The notes below the pieces were generated by a model. That model saw nothing but the letters and a program-made list of their open reading frames with translations. It was not told where the DNA came from and ran no database searches. Made by a program: the position numbers and the translations under genes. A DNA stretch of 64,000 nucleotides from Allosphingosinicella deserti (GTDB lineage: Bacteria; Pseudomonadota; Alphaproteobacteria; Sphingomonadales; Sphingomonadaceae): contig NZ_PXYI01000002.1 in NCBI RefSeq assembly GCF_003012735.1, positions 682,001 to 746,000 on the forward strand, written 5' to 3'. Positions 8,368-16,646 of the stretch are shown here, one piece after another (the first letter of the stretch is position 1; each line of letters opens with the position of its first letter).

Positions 8368-9576
8368 TCAAGCCATTTTGAAGCTGCGGAGATAGGCCTC
8401 GATGTCGACGGGATCGAAGATGCGGCCATCGAAGAAGCGGTCCGGCCCGAGGGTGAGCGTGCCGCGGTCGGAGCCGGCCCCGGTCGGCACCGCAAGCGCG
8501 CCTTCGACCTTGAGGCTTGCGCCCGGCAGTGGAGTGGCGCCGCCGGCGAGCGCGCGGCGATAGATGTCGGAGCGGAACAGGCGGGCGGCGCGCGCCTCCG
8601 CCGCGGGGTTCGGCGCGACGAACTTCCAGCGGACGAATTGCGAGTAGATCCACAAGGCCTGGCTGCGCCACGGGAAATTGGCCGCTTCGCGATGGAGCAT
8701 CAGGAAATCGGGCGAGTCGACGATCTCCCCGCCTCTGGACAGGGCCATGCGCCCGGCGAGCGCGCGCTCGATCAGGTGGGCCGGCTCGCCGATCACCTCC
8801 GGATCGGAGAGCATCGCGGCGAGCTCGGCGGCATTGGCCGGGTCCTCGCACCAGGCCGCAGCGCGATCGAGCGCGCGCAGCAGGCGATCGACGGTATCGG
8901 GGTTGGCCTCGGCCCAGTCCTCGCGCATCGCCAGCACCTTCTCGACGCTGCGGCCCCAGATGTTGGAGGTGAAGGCGACGATTTCGCCAAGCCCTTCCTC
9001 GACCGCGACGCTGCTCCACGGTTCGCCGGCGATGAATCCGTCTATCTCTCCGGCGGCGAGCGCCTCGACCATTGCCGAGGGCGGCAGCACGCGCAGCTGG
9101 AGGTCGCGATCGGGATCGATGCCGGCAAAACCGAGCCAGTAGCGCAGGGTCAGCGCATGACTCGAATAGCGATGGACGATGCCGAGGATCGGCTTGCGGC
9201 GGTGGAGGCCGATCGCGGCGGCGAGATCGTGGGCGGTGGCGACGGGATCGTCGACCCGGTTGCGTGCCACCGGATCGAGCGCCGCGGCAAGCTCCGACGA
9301 CAGGGTCAGCGCATTGCCGTTCATGCCGAGCTTGAACGGCGCGGCGAGGGCCACGGCGGGGTGACCGATGCCGAGCGTCACGGCGAGGGCGAGCGGGGCG
9401 AGCAGGTGGGCGACCTGGACCTGGCCGTACAGCAGCCGGTCGCGCACCGTCGCCCAGCTGCGCTCGCGCATCAAGGTCAGGTCGATGCCCGCCTCGGCGG
9501 CGAAGCCGAGGCGGTGCGCGGCGATCAGGATCGCGCTGTCGGTCAGCGGCACGAAGGTGGCGGCGACGGGGATCAT
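8368..9576 (-). CDS. nasS: Nitrate/nitrite-sensing protein NasS
   Basis: A 402-aa protein related to the nitrate-binding proteins of ABC transporters (NrtA type): an opening ATFVPLTDSAILIAAHRLGF, then the two-lobed binding-protein fold with the KLGMNGNALTLSSEL and AGEPWSSVAVEEGLG phrases. It has no signal peptide or lipobox, which separates NasS from transporter proteins. In known systems it holds NasT inactive until nitrate or nitrite binds. The start codon overlaps the nasT stop by 4 nt (ATGA), so the pair is translationally coupled. It ends just before the nirB leader. Confidence 0.88.
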   Translation of the reverse strand: MIPVAATFVPLTDSAILIAAHRLGFAAEAGIDLTLMRERSWATVRDRLLYGQVQVAHLLAPLALAVTLGIGHPAVALAAPFKLGMNGNALTLSSELAAALDPVARNRVDDPVATAHDLAAAIGLHRRKPILGIVHRYSSHALTLRYWLGFAGIDPDRDLQLRVLPPSAMVEALAAGEIDGFIAGEPWSSVAVEEGLGEIVAFTSNIWGRSVEKVLAMREDWAEANPDTVDRLLRALDRAAAWCEDPANAAELAAMLSDPEVIGEPAHLIERALAGRMALSRGGEIVDSPDFLMLHREAANFPWRSQALWIYSQFVRWKFVAPNPAAEARAARLFRSDIYRRALAGGATPLPGASLKVEGALAVPTGAGSDRGTLTLGPDRFFDGRIFDPVDIEAYLRSFKMA

Positions 9577-10154
9577 GCTCTGCCTCCGATCAGATCGGCG
9601 GCGGTGACGATCGCGTCGGCGACGTCGACGATCCGCCGCCCCTGGTTCATCGCCGTCGATCGGATCAGCGCATAGGCCTCTGCCTCGGGCATGTTTCGGC
9701 TTTCCATCAGAATGATCTTGGCGCGCTCGATCTTCTTGCGGTCGGCAAGCGCGCTGCGCGCTTCCTCGAGCTCGGCGCGCAGGCCCGCAAAGGCGTTGAA
9801 GCGGCGGACGGCGAGCTCCAGGATCGGCTTCACCCGCTCCTTGCGCAGACCATCGACGACATAAGCGGAGACGCCGGCGTCGATCGCGGCGCCGATCATC
9901 ATGTCGTCGGATTCGTCGACGAACATCGCGATGGGACGGGCGAGCGCCTTGCTGACCAGCAGCATCTCCTCGAGCGTGTCGCGGCTCGGCGTGCCGAGAT
10001 CCATCAGCACCACGTCCGGCGCCAGCCGCTCGATCCGCGCGACGAAGGCGCCGGTCGGCGCCACGACATGGATGTCGTCGAACCCGGCCTCGCGCAGGCC
10101 CTCCTCCAGGATGGTGGCCCGAAGGCCGCTTTCGTCGACGATGGCGATACGCAC
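9573..10154 (-). CDS. nasT: ANTAR-domain antiterminator NasT
   Basis: 193 aa. A receiver-like domain (residues 1-115: IAIVDESG, VVLMDLGTPS, YVVDGLRKERVKP) is followed by a helical ANTAR domain from about residue 125 with ADRKKIERAKIILMES and EAYALIRSTAMNQ. The acidic pocket is incomplete (one Asp where two are usual), as is common in NasT, where control comes from NasS rather than phosphorylation. It binds paired hexaloop hairpins in leader RNA and prevents termination. Two such leaders lie in this window, before nirB and before the FNT channel gene. Confidence 0.92.
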   Translation of the reverse strand: MRIAIVDESGLRATILEEGLREAGFDDIHVVAPTGAFVARIERLAPDVVLMDLGTPSRDTLEEMLLVSKALARPIAMFVDESDDMMIGAAIDAGVSAYVVDGLRKERVKPILELAVRRFNAFAGLRAELEEARSALADRKKIERAKIILMESRNMPEAEAYALIRSTAMNQGRRIVDVADAIVTAADLIGGRA

Positions 10155-10216
10155 GAAGGAAATCCCGGGCCAGAACGGCAGCGATGTGTCAGTGGAGTAA
10201 GACTACGGCCGCTTCT

Positions 10217-10284
10217 GGGGAAGCGCCGGCCGGTCGAGGATCAGCGCAGGAACTCTACATCAACTCGTTAAGTCTCGCTTCCCC
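10217..10284. repeat. Spaced inverted repeat upstream of nasT
   Basis: GGGGAAGCG at 10217-10225 and CGCTTCCCC at 10276-10284 are exact complements, 50 nt apart, in the 181-nt gap between the kinase stop and the nasT start. This gap must contain the nasT-nasS promoter. The repeat could be a weak terminator for the upstream operon or a regulator site. Confidence 0.3.
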
Positions 10285-10335
10285 AATAGACTAGCGCCGA
10301 TCGGAGCGGTGAATATCTCACCTCCCACCTTGCCG

Positions 10336-12117
10336 TCAGCGCACGAAGACCGAGACCAGCAGCAGCGCGAACAGGATCGCGCTGAGCGCCTTCCACGCGA
10401 GCACGGGATTGCGCTGGAACAGGGGCCTCGTGTCGGCACCGGCCAGCGCCGGGTTCGGGTGCGACAGATCGTAGGTAAATTCGGACAGCAGCTCGTAGCG
10501 CCCTGCGGGATCGATCGCGACCGCCTTGGCGATCGCCGCGTCGACCCAGTCCGGCACGGCGGGATTGTGCTCGCTGGCCGGGGTATAATAGAGGCGGCGC
10601 TGGGCGGCGCGGCTGCGCGCGGCGGCGACGCGCGGGCCATAAGGCAAGTGTCCGGTCAGCAGCTGATAGGCGATGATTCCGAGCGAGAAGAGGTCCGATG
10701 CCGGGCTGGCGGGAAGGCCGAGATAGAGTTCGGGCGCGCCATATTGCATCGTTCCGGCGAAGGCGGAATCCTCCTCGGCGACGAGACTGAGCTCGTCGAG
10801 CCCGGCCACCTGCACCGATCCGAAATCGATGATCCGCGCGGTGCCCTCGGCATCGACCAGGATGTTCTGCGGCCGCAGATCCCGGTGCAGCATTTCGAGC
10901 TTGTGGAAGGCGAGCAGGCCGGCGGCGATCTGGCCGATCAGCGAGCGGACCGCGGTGAGGTCCGGCGCCGGATGGTCGCGCATCCACTGGGCAAGCGTCT
11001 GGCCGTCGATGTAATCGGAGGCGGCGAAGACGTGGCTTCGGTTCCGCGGCTGCGGCGCCGCGCGCGCGACGTGCGGATGATCGATCCGGCGTGCGATCCA
11101 TTCCTCCAGCAGCAAGGCGCGGAGCTGGGCCGGATCGGCACCATGCTCGGTGGAGGGCACCTTCAAGGCGACTCGCCTGCCGGTCTGCGGGTCCGAAGCG
11201 AGATAGACGTGGCTGCGGGCGCCGGCATGGATCTGCCGCAGAATGTGATAGCCTTCGAAGTCCGATCCCGGGGTGAGCAGGGGCGCCGGCGGCAGGGTGA
11301 TCTCGCTGCCGAGCACGTCGTCGACGCCGCCTTCGGGCAGTTCGTCGACCCGGATCAGCTGGACGGTGAGATCGTCTTCGCTTCCCGCGTCCGCCGCCCC
11401 TGTCGCCAGGGCCTCGGCGGCCGCCTGGAGGTCGTTCGCGGCCGTGAGCAGGGCCGCGATCGCCGCGTCCTGAAGGTGATCGTGGAGTCCGTCGGTGGTG
11501 AGCACGAACAGGTCGCCGGGCTCGAGCGCGACATGACGATAGTCGATCTCGACATGGCGATCGATGCCGAGCGCGCGGCCGAGATAGGATCTGCCGCCGC
11601 CGACCGCGACAACATGCGGCGCGGTGAGCGGCTCTATGATGCCGCCGCGCAACCGGGCGATGCGCGCGTCGCCGACATGGAAAAGGTGCGCGCTCCGCGA
11701 TTTGAGCACCAGCGCCGAGAAGGTGCAGATCAGCCCGCGTTCACGCTCCTCGTCGGAAAGGGGGCGTCCGTTGCGCGCGTGCATCTTGCTGTTGATGGCG
11801 GCGATCACGCTGGTGGCGGCGCTGCGCACCGACCACCCATCGGACGTGCAGTAATAATCGGCGAGGAAGGTCCGGGTGGCGGCCCGGCTCGCTTCGCCGC
11901 CGAGGCTGCTGGTGCTGATCCCGTCGGCAATGGCGGCGGCAATGCCCTTGCTGGCAAGCGCTGCGCCTTCGGGCACGACGAGCCCGCGGCAATCCTGGTT
12001 GTCCGGCTTGGCGCCGGCCCGGCTGCAATGGCCGGCCGAGACGGTGAGGCGCGGCCGCACTCCCCTGGGCCAGTGGGGCACGGCCTCAAGCACCGGCCGC
12101 GCCCCGTCCTGCGCCAT
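10336..12117 (-). CDS. PP2C phosphatase / Ser-Thr protein kinase fusion, membrane-anchored
   Basis: 593 aa. An N-terminal PP2C-type phosphatase (about residues 20-255: NQDCRGLV, IADGISTSSLGGEAS, HVGDARIARL, LTTDGLHDH, SEDDLTVQLI) is joined to a Hanks-type kinase (about 280-560: a Val-Ala-Leu-Lys ATP lysine, HRDLRPQN catalytic loop, IIDFGS, GAPELYLGL) and ends in one membrane helix near 572-592. The DFG and HRD motifs are intact. Its ATG overlaps the stop of the FNT channel gene by one base (TGATG), so the two are made together under the same leader. Similar fusions are known next to nas genes in other proteobacteria. Their substrate is not known to me; the channel or a regulator are reasonable guesses. 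Confidence 0.88.
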   Translation of the reverse strand: MAQDGARPVLEAVPHWPRGVRPRLTVSAGHCSRAGAKPDNQDCRGLVVPEGAALASKGIAAAIADGISTSSLGGEASRAATRTFLADYYCTSDGWSVRSAATSVIAAINSKMHARNGRPLSDEERERGLICTFSALVLKSRSAHLFHVGDARIARLRGGIIEPLTAPHVVAVGGGRSYLGRALGIDRHVEIDYRHVALEPGDLFVLTTDGLHDHLQDAAIAALLTAANDLQAAAEALATGAADAGSEDDLTVQLIRVDELPEGGVDDVLGSEITLPPAPLLTPGSDFEGYHILRQIHAGARSHVYLASDPQTGRRVALKVPSTEHGADPAQLRALLLEEWIARRIDHPHVARAAPQPRNRSHVFAASDYIDGQTLAQWMRDHPAPDLTAVRSLIGQIAAGLLAFHKLEMLHRDLRPQNILVDAEGTARIIDFGSVQVAGLDELSLVAEEDSAFAGTMQYGAPELYLGLPASPASDLFSLGIIAYQLLTGHLPYGPRVAAARSRAAQRRLYYTPASEHNPAVPDWVDAAIAKAVAIDPAGRYELLSEFTYDLSHPNPALAGADTRPLFQRNPVLAWKALSAILFALLLVSVFVR

Positions 12118-12938
12118 CAGGCGGCCAGCTTGATCACGCGCCGCGGCGCGGTGCGGACGTGGGTCGAATACAATGTGAGCCCGGTGAAGGTCAGGCCGCC
12201 GACGATGTTGCCGAGCACGGTCGGGATCTCGTTCCACCAGAAATAGTCGGCGATCGAGAAGTCCGCCCCCATCATCAGGCCGGCCGGGAACAGGAACATG
12301 TTCACGACGGAATGTTCGAACACCATGTAGAAGAACAGCATGATCGGCATCCACATCGCGATCACCTTGCCGCTGACATGGGTGGAGATCATCGCGCCGA
12401 CGACGCCGGTCGACACCATCCAGTTGCACAACATGCCGCGCACGAAGATGGTGATCCAGCCGGCCGCGCCATATTCGGCATAGCCGAGCGTCCGGCCCTT
12501 GCCGATCCCGGCGATCTTCTGGCCGACCTCGGTCGGTTCGATCGAGAAGCAATAGGTGAAATAGATCGTCATCAGGAAGGCGACGGTGAGCGCGCCTGCG
12601 AAATTGCCGGTGAACACCAGACCCCAGTTGCGCAGCACGCCGCTCCAGGTGATCCCGGGCCGCTTGTCCCAGACGGCGAGCGGCGCCAGCACGAACACGC
12701 CGGTGAGCAGATCGAAGCCGAGCAGATAGAGCATCACGAAGCCGACCGGGAACAGCAACGCGCCGAGCAGGGCATTGCCGGTCTGGACGGTGATGGTGAT
12801 CGCGAAGGCGGCGGCGAGGGCGAGCGTCGCGCCGGCCATGAAGGCGCGGATCAACGTGTCCCGAGTCGACATCAGGACCTTGGCTTCACCCGCATCGACC
12901 ATCTTGGTGACGAATTCCGAAGGCGCCAGATAGGCCAT
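12117..12938 (-). CDS. Formate/nitrite transporter (FNT) family channel, probable nitrite uptake
   Basis: 273 aa with six hydrophobic segments. The FNT signatures are present: a helix-break region around LLGFDLLTGVF, NFAGALTVAF, and FEHSVVNMFLFPAG, which carries the pore-region His/Asn. In this context it should admit nitrite (NirC-like). The ATG at 12938 follows AAAGGGAATG, and the cytoplasmic N-terminus MAYLAPSEFVTKMVDAGEAK matches the usual FNT opening. Upstream lies a leader with two ANTAR-type hairpins and a terminator. The kinase gene follows with a one-base overlap. Confidence 0.9.
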   Translation of the reverse strand: MAYLAPSEFVTKMVDAGEAKVLMSTRDTLIRAFMAGATLALAAAFAITITVQTGNALLGALLFPVGFVMLYLLGFDLLTGVFVLAPLAVWDKRPGITWSGVLRNWGLVFTGNFAGALTVAFLMTIYFTYCFSIEPTEVGQKIAGIGKGRTLGYAEYGAAGWITIFVRGMLCNWMVSTGVVGAMISTHVSGKVIAMWMPIMLFFYMVFEHSVVNMFLFPAGLMMGADFSIADYFWWNEIPTVLGNIVGGLTFTGLTLYSTHVRTAPRRVIKLAA

Positions 12939-12964
12939 CACATTCCCTTTCGAACGGACGCAAC

Positions 12965-12998
12965 AAAGCCGCCTCGAACCGGACCCATCGGGGCGGCT
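12965..12998 (-). terminator. Leader terminator before the FNT channel gene
   Basis: On the minus strand AGCCGCC (12998-12992) pairs with GGCGGCT (12973-12967) around an 18-nt inner region that can itself pair (CCG/CGG). A short, interrupted T tract (TTTGTTG) follows. It sits 27 nt before the start codon and after the tandem hairpins. The T tract is poorer than in the nirB leader. Confidence 0.6.
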
Positions 12999-13002
12999 CG
13001 GG

Positions 13003-13061
13003 CGGCATCGTTGCCGTGTTGCTGGTGAGGCAGCGTCCACCCCTCGTTGGGCGCCGGCTGC
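13003..13061 (-). promoter_or_regulatory. Tandem hexaloop hairpins, probable NasT (ANTAR) RNA target, FNT leader
   Basis: Hairpin one (core 13053-13038) has stem CGCCC/GGGTG (one G-T pair) with loop AACGAG, extended by an outer GCAGC/GCTGC stem reaching 13061-13030. Hairpin two (13016-13003) has stem CGGC/GCCG with loop AACGAT. Both loops have A at position 1 and G at position 4, the exact ANTAR consensus. A terminator follows at 12998. The arrangement matches the nirB leader, so one NasT protein should control both transcripts. Confidence 0.8.
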
Positions 13062-13564
13062 GTCTGGTGCGATGCTATGCGATTCGCCCGGCAATCGTAA
13101 AGCGCTATTTTGCGGTGCAACAATGGTGGGGGATGGCGATTGTTTTGGAGGAGAGGAAGGGCTCGTGCTGACGAAGTCGCGGGCCGCCGACCGAAGATCC
13201 TCACCCTAACCCTCCCCGTTCGGGCTGAGCCTGTCGAAGCCCACTTTTCCTTCGGGCAGCAAGAAGGAGAGGGCTTCGACAGGCTCAGCCCGAACGAATC
13301 TCCGAGGGATGAACACGAACAGATCCCCGAGGCGCGAACGGAACGGCGTGTCGGCAGGCCCGGCGGCGAAGCGGAAGCCGATGGTGGCGCAGCATCGCGT
13401 TCAAGACGCCTGGTCTCGTTCCGGCTACGTGTCAGCGCGGGTGTGACGCAAATCATGGTGCCCGGCGCAAGCCCGTCTATGAAGGAAAGGCGGCGGCACG
13501 AACGGGGCATTCCGCAGCCACAGTCGCGGTCCAGGGATGCGGCACCGAAGCAAGTGAGACGCCA
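13062..13564. other. Non-coding stretch between the FNT leader and the 72-aa gene
   Basis: About 500 nt without a convincing gene. It should hold the promoter of the FNT operon (AT-richer patch at 13095-13125) on one side and of the 72-aa gene on the other, plus the perfect inverted repeat described separately. Frames that stay open here have no protein-like composition. Confidence 0.6.
13217..13296. repeat. Perfect 26-bp inverted repeat
   Basis: The arms 13217-13242 (CGTTCGGGCTGAGCCTGTCG then AAGCCC) and 13271-13296 are exact complements around a 28-nt centre. The sequence is of the REP-like kind that is scattered between genes in sphingomonad genomes. A decayed relative of one arm lies at 45915-45937. 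Confidence 0.85.
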
Positions 13565-13783
13565 ATGGTCGAATATGCCTGCCGCCGCCGATCGCGGGGT
13601 CACATCACCGACGCGCAGCTGCGGGAAACCGCGCAGCTCGCCGCCAGCGGCCGCACCGTTCCCGATTTCATCATCCGGGAGATCGCCCGCCGTATCGAAG
13701 CGGAGGATCGGTGCGCGGCGGCGGTGCAGCGGCCGCGCAACTGGTTGCTCGACGATGCGTCGGCACCGGCGGAGCCCAATTGA
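13565..13783 (+). CDS. Small hypothetical protein (72 aa)
   Basis: A basic, mostly helical 72-aa protein (ITDAQLRETAQLAASGRTVP, then DFIIREIARRIEAED). No family recognised. Its stop overlaps the start of the following receiver-domain gene by one base (TGATG), so the two are almost certainly co-translated. It might be a partner of that receiver. Confidence 0.55.
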   Translation: MVEYACRRRSRGHITDAQLRETAQLAASGRTVPDFIIREIARRIEAEDRCAAAVQRPRNWLLDDASAPAEPN

Positions 13784-14340
13784 TGGCCGCCATCGCTGCC
13801 AGCGCCTGCGTGCACGTGGTCGACGACGATCCGTGGATCCTGGCGGACGTTGCCGCCTGGCTGTCGCCGCGCGGATTCGCCGTGACCACCTTTTCCACGG
13901 CCGACGCCTTCCTGAGCGCATTGCCAACGCTGCAGCCCGGCTGCGTGCTGATGGATCTCGGCATGGTGCCGCTCGACGGCTGTGCCGCCCTGCTGATCAT
14001 GCGCGACTATCCGATCGACTGGCCGGTGATCATGCTGAGCGAGTCCGCGGCGGCCGACATTGCCGACCTGTGCATGCTGGCGGGCGCCGATCTGCACCTG
14101 GTCAAAAGCAGCGATCCTGCGCCGCTTCTCGCCGCCGTCGATACGCTCTCGCGCGGCTTCGCCGAGGCGCGGGCCTATGACGGGGTGACGTGCCTGTCGC
14201 ACGCGCACCCGATCGATGCGCAATCCTGGCACGCGCACAAGGACGCGCTCTGCCGCCGCTTCCTCCAGCATCTGGCACCGGCCAAGACCGACACGGCGGA
14301 GCGCTCCGGTGACGGACCGATCGGCAAGGCGCGCGGCTGA
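13783..14340 (+). CDS. Response regulator, receiver domain without a recognisable output domain
   Basis: 185 aa. A receiver domain occupies residues 1-120: acidic pair in VHVVDDDPW, phospho-acceptor Asp in VLMDLGMVPLDG, Ser in VIMLSES and Lys in LHLVKSS, so all key residues are present. It most resembles FixJ-type receivers. The C-terminal 65 residues are His/Ala-rich (LSHAHPIDAQSWHAHKD) and show no LuxR helix-turn-helix. It is coupled to the 72-aa gene. No histidine kinase lies nearby. Confidence 0.75.
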   Translation: MAAIAASACVHVVDDDPWILADVAAWLSPRGFAVTTFSTADAFLSALPTLQPGCVLMDLGMVPLDGCAALLIMRDYPIDWPVIMLSESAAADIADLCMLAGADLHLVKSSDPAPLLAAVDTLSRGFAEARAYDGVTCLSHAHPIDAQSWHAHKDALCRRFLQHLAPAKTDTAERSGDGPIGKARG

Positions 14341-14439
14341 GCAAGTGATCGTCGGAGAGTGAGCGCTCCTGCGCTTCCGCCGAGGTGCCCGATACGCTTT
14401 GTCGCTTGGCCTAGTCGGCGAGGCGCGTGCGGCGTCCGC

Positions 14440-14763
14440 CCCGTCCGCGATCCAGCCATGCCGTTCCTCTTCGCTACTGGTCGTGACGATCCTGAACACG
14501 CGGCGATCGATCCGGTCGAAGCCGCGATAGCCGAGCAGGCAATCGCGCCAGATCCGCTCCAGCGGATCGCCGAACGCGCCGGCCTCGCGTTCGGCCGAGG
14601 TGTTGCTGGTGTTGAGCACCAGGGCGCTCTTGCCGTGCAGCAGGCCGATCGGGGCTTGGCCGTCATCTTCGCCCTTGGCAAAGGCGTAAGCGGCGCCGTG
14701 CGCGAACACCCGGTCCATCCAGCCCTTCATCATCGCCGGCGGTGCGCCCCAGCAATTAGGGTG
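14440..14763 (-). pseudogene. Fragment of a flavodoxin-fold NAD(P)H-quinone oxidoreductase
   Basis: The minus strand encodes HPNCWGAPPAMMKGWMDRVF, then GAAYAF and LVLNTSNTSAE, the middle of NQO1/KefF-type flavodoxin-fold enzymes where the flavin and active-site loop lie. The N-terminal third, with the phosphate-binding FMN loop, is absent. After GWIADG the frame runs on with low-complexity residues through the neighbouring response-regulator gene on the opposite strand rather than stopping at the family's usual end. I see no start codon with a ribosome site. It reads as a decayed fragment. Confidence 0.6.
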
Positions 14764-14783
14764 CGCGGCATGCGAGGCTGGCC

Positions 14784-15089
14784 TTATTGGCCGCGCGCCT
14801 TGTCGGCCTGCTGCTCCAGCGCCTCCGCCTTCTGATCGGCGGCGTCGCGCGCTGCATCGGCCTGCTCCTCGAGCGCGTCTGCCTGGGCCTCGCGGGCGTC
14901 GTTGGCGCTGTCGAGCGCGGCGTCGTTGCGTTCGCCCATCGTCTCCGCGGGGCCACTTTCGATCGCGTCCTCGCTGCCGACCGCGCCCGACGCATTGTCG
15001 GTCTTTTCGCCCGCTTGCTCCTGCGGCCCGTCGCAGGCGCCGACCATCGCCACCACCAAGCCCACCAAAGCGGCCTTTTTCAGCATCAT
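14784..15089 (-). CDS. Small Ala/Glu/Asp-rich lipoprotein
   Basis: 101 aa. A type-II signal peptide (MMLKKAALVGLVVAMVGAC) with a lipobox ending at Cys19 is followed by a highly charged mature part. Its second half, with repeated AREAQADALEEQADAARDA units, should form a helix or coiled coil. Such small lipoproteins are common in sphingomonads and of unknown role; envelope spacing or stress are guesses. Confidence 0.7.
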   Translation of the reverse strand: MMLKKAALVGLVVAMVGACDGPQEQAGEKTDNASGAVGSEDAIESGPAETMGERNDAALDSANDAREAQADALEEQADAARDAADQKAEALEQQADKARGQ

Positions 15090-15168
15090 GTTGCCACTCC
15101 TCCTGTTCGTCGATCTACGCGGCCAATGCGCAGATTGTTCCGGGAGCAGCGCGCGGCGCGGCAGCGGC

Positions 15169-16546
15169 TCAGGCGTTGAGGCCGGCGGCGACCGTCGCTT
15201 CCAGCGCGGAGAAGCAGGCGGGATCGACCGCCCGGCCGACTTCGTCCTTGATGATGCCGAGCGCTTTGTCGCTCGGCATCGCGGCGCGATACGGCCGGTC
15301 GGCGGTCAGCGCATCGTAGAAGTCGCACACGGTGATGATCCGCGAGTCGCGCGCGATCAGCATGTCGTGGAGGCCGAGCGGATAGCCGTGGCCGTCGAGC
15401 CGTTCGTGATGCGCACCGGCGATCGCGGCCATGTCGCGCAGCGGCCCGATCCGCGCGAGAATGTCGACGGTGTGTGCGGCGTGGCTGCGCATCTCGACCC
15501 ACTCGCGGTCGTCAAGCTTGCCCGGTTTCTCGAGGATCCGGCTGCTGATCGCGAGCTTGCCGACATCGTGGAGCACCGCGGCGCGGCGCAGCGTGCGCAA
15601 CTCGGCCCCGGCGATACCGACGCGGCGCCCGACCGCTTCCGCATAGGTTCCGACCCGGCAGGAATGGCCGCTCGTATAGGGGCTCTTGGCATCGATCACC
15701 GCGCCGAAGGCGGCGACGATGTCGTCGAGCCAGGCCTCGTCCACCGCGATCCGCTGCTCGGCGGGCTCGAAGTCGCGCACCCGTTGTTCGAGCGCCGGAT
15801 CGCGCAGCCCTTCCCAGAAGCCGGGATCCCGCGCCAGCGTCCGAAACGCCTGGACCAGGGCCGGATCGAACCAGCTTCCGCTCCGTGCCTCCACTTCCTC
15901 GATCGCGGCATCCGGTCCGGCGGCGACCTGGAACACATCGACGATCTGGGCGAGCAGCGCCAGGCGCGCGGCCAGCGGGATCGACTCGCGGCTCTGCCCC
16001 AGGGGCTTGCCGCCGCCGTCCCAATGTTCGTCGAGCGGCGATCGCCTGCGCAACCGCTTCCGGAAAGCGGAGCTGCCGGGCGATGTCGGCGCCGCGGGTG
16101 CAGCGCGTCTGGATGAGGTCGCGCGCGATGTTGGTGCCGTCGCGGAGGATATGCGCGATCGCCTTTGCGCGGGCGCCGATCCGGTGCCCGGAGCCGGTGC
16201 GGCTGAACACGAATTTGAGGGTCGGCCCGAGCCCCTCCGGCACCAGCTTGAAGTCGTGCTTGAAGCGGCGGTCGTCGGCCAGATACAGATCGGCAATCCG
16301 CGCCGCATTGCTGCTGCAGCCGAGATCCTTGAGCAGTGTCGCATAATAGACGGTCCGCCTCTCTTCGCTGGAAAGGTGCAAGGCGGAGGCGATGCGACTG
16401 GCAATCCAGCAGGCGCGCAGCGAATGGCCGGCGGGCTGACCTTCGGTCAGATCGAGCGCGTAGGAGAAAGCCCCGAGGATCTCGGCAAGCGAGGTCGTCT
16501 CGTCGGCGCGCGCCGACGCGAATTCAGCGGCAAATGCGTGGCGCAC
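15169..16546 (-). pseudogene. HD-GYP domain protein interrupted by a frameshift
   Basis: Two frames together make one HD-GYP phosphodiesterase-like protein. The first (from ATG 16546) carries the N-terminal HD-like region up to ADIARQLRFPEAVAQAIA. The second resumes with LDEHWDGGGKPLGQ and contains the complete C-terminal HD-GYP domain: GHSCRVG, LHDVGK and HHERLDGHGYP. The join falls at about 16037, where one extra base (or a two-base loss) separates AIA from LDEH. HD-GYP enzymes degrade cyclic di-GMP. As written the protein would be truncated before its GYP half. A sequencing error cannot be excluded. Confidence 0.8.
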
Positions 16547-16646
16547 GAACAGGCCCTCTCACCTCAAACGAGCCTGTTCGCATAGCGGCTCCAGCTTAAG
16601 GCGGCGTTATCGGCCGGCGGCCGAGTACGAGGTGTGCAACGCTCGC

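Noticed and set aside
13080..13140. NtrC or sigma-54 site upstream of the FNT leader
   Set aside because: A TGCACC half-site is present but its partner is missing and no TGGCAC-N5-TTGC element is found.
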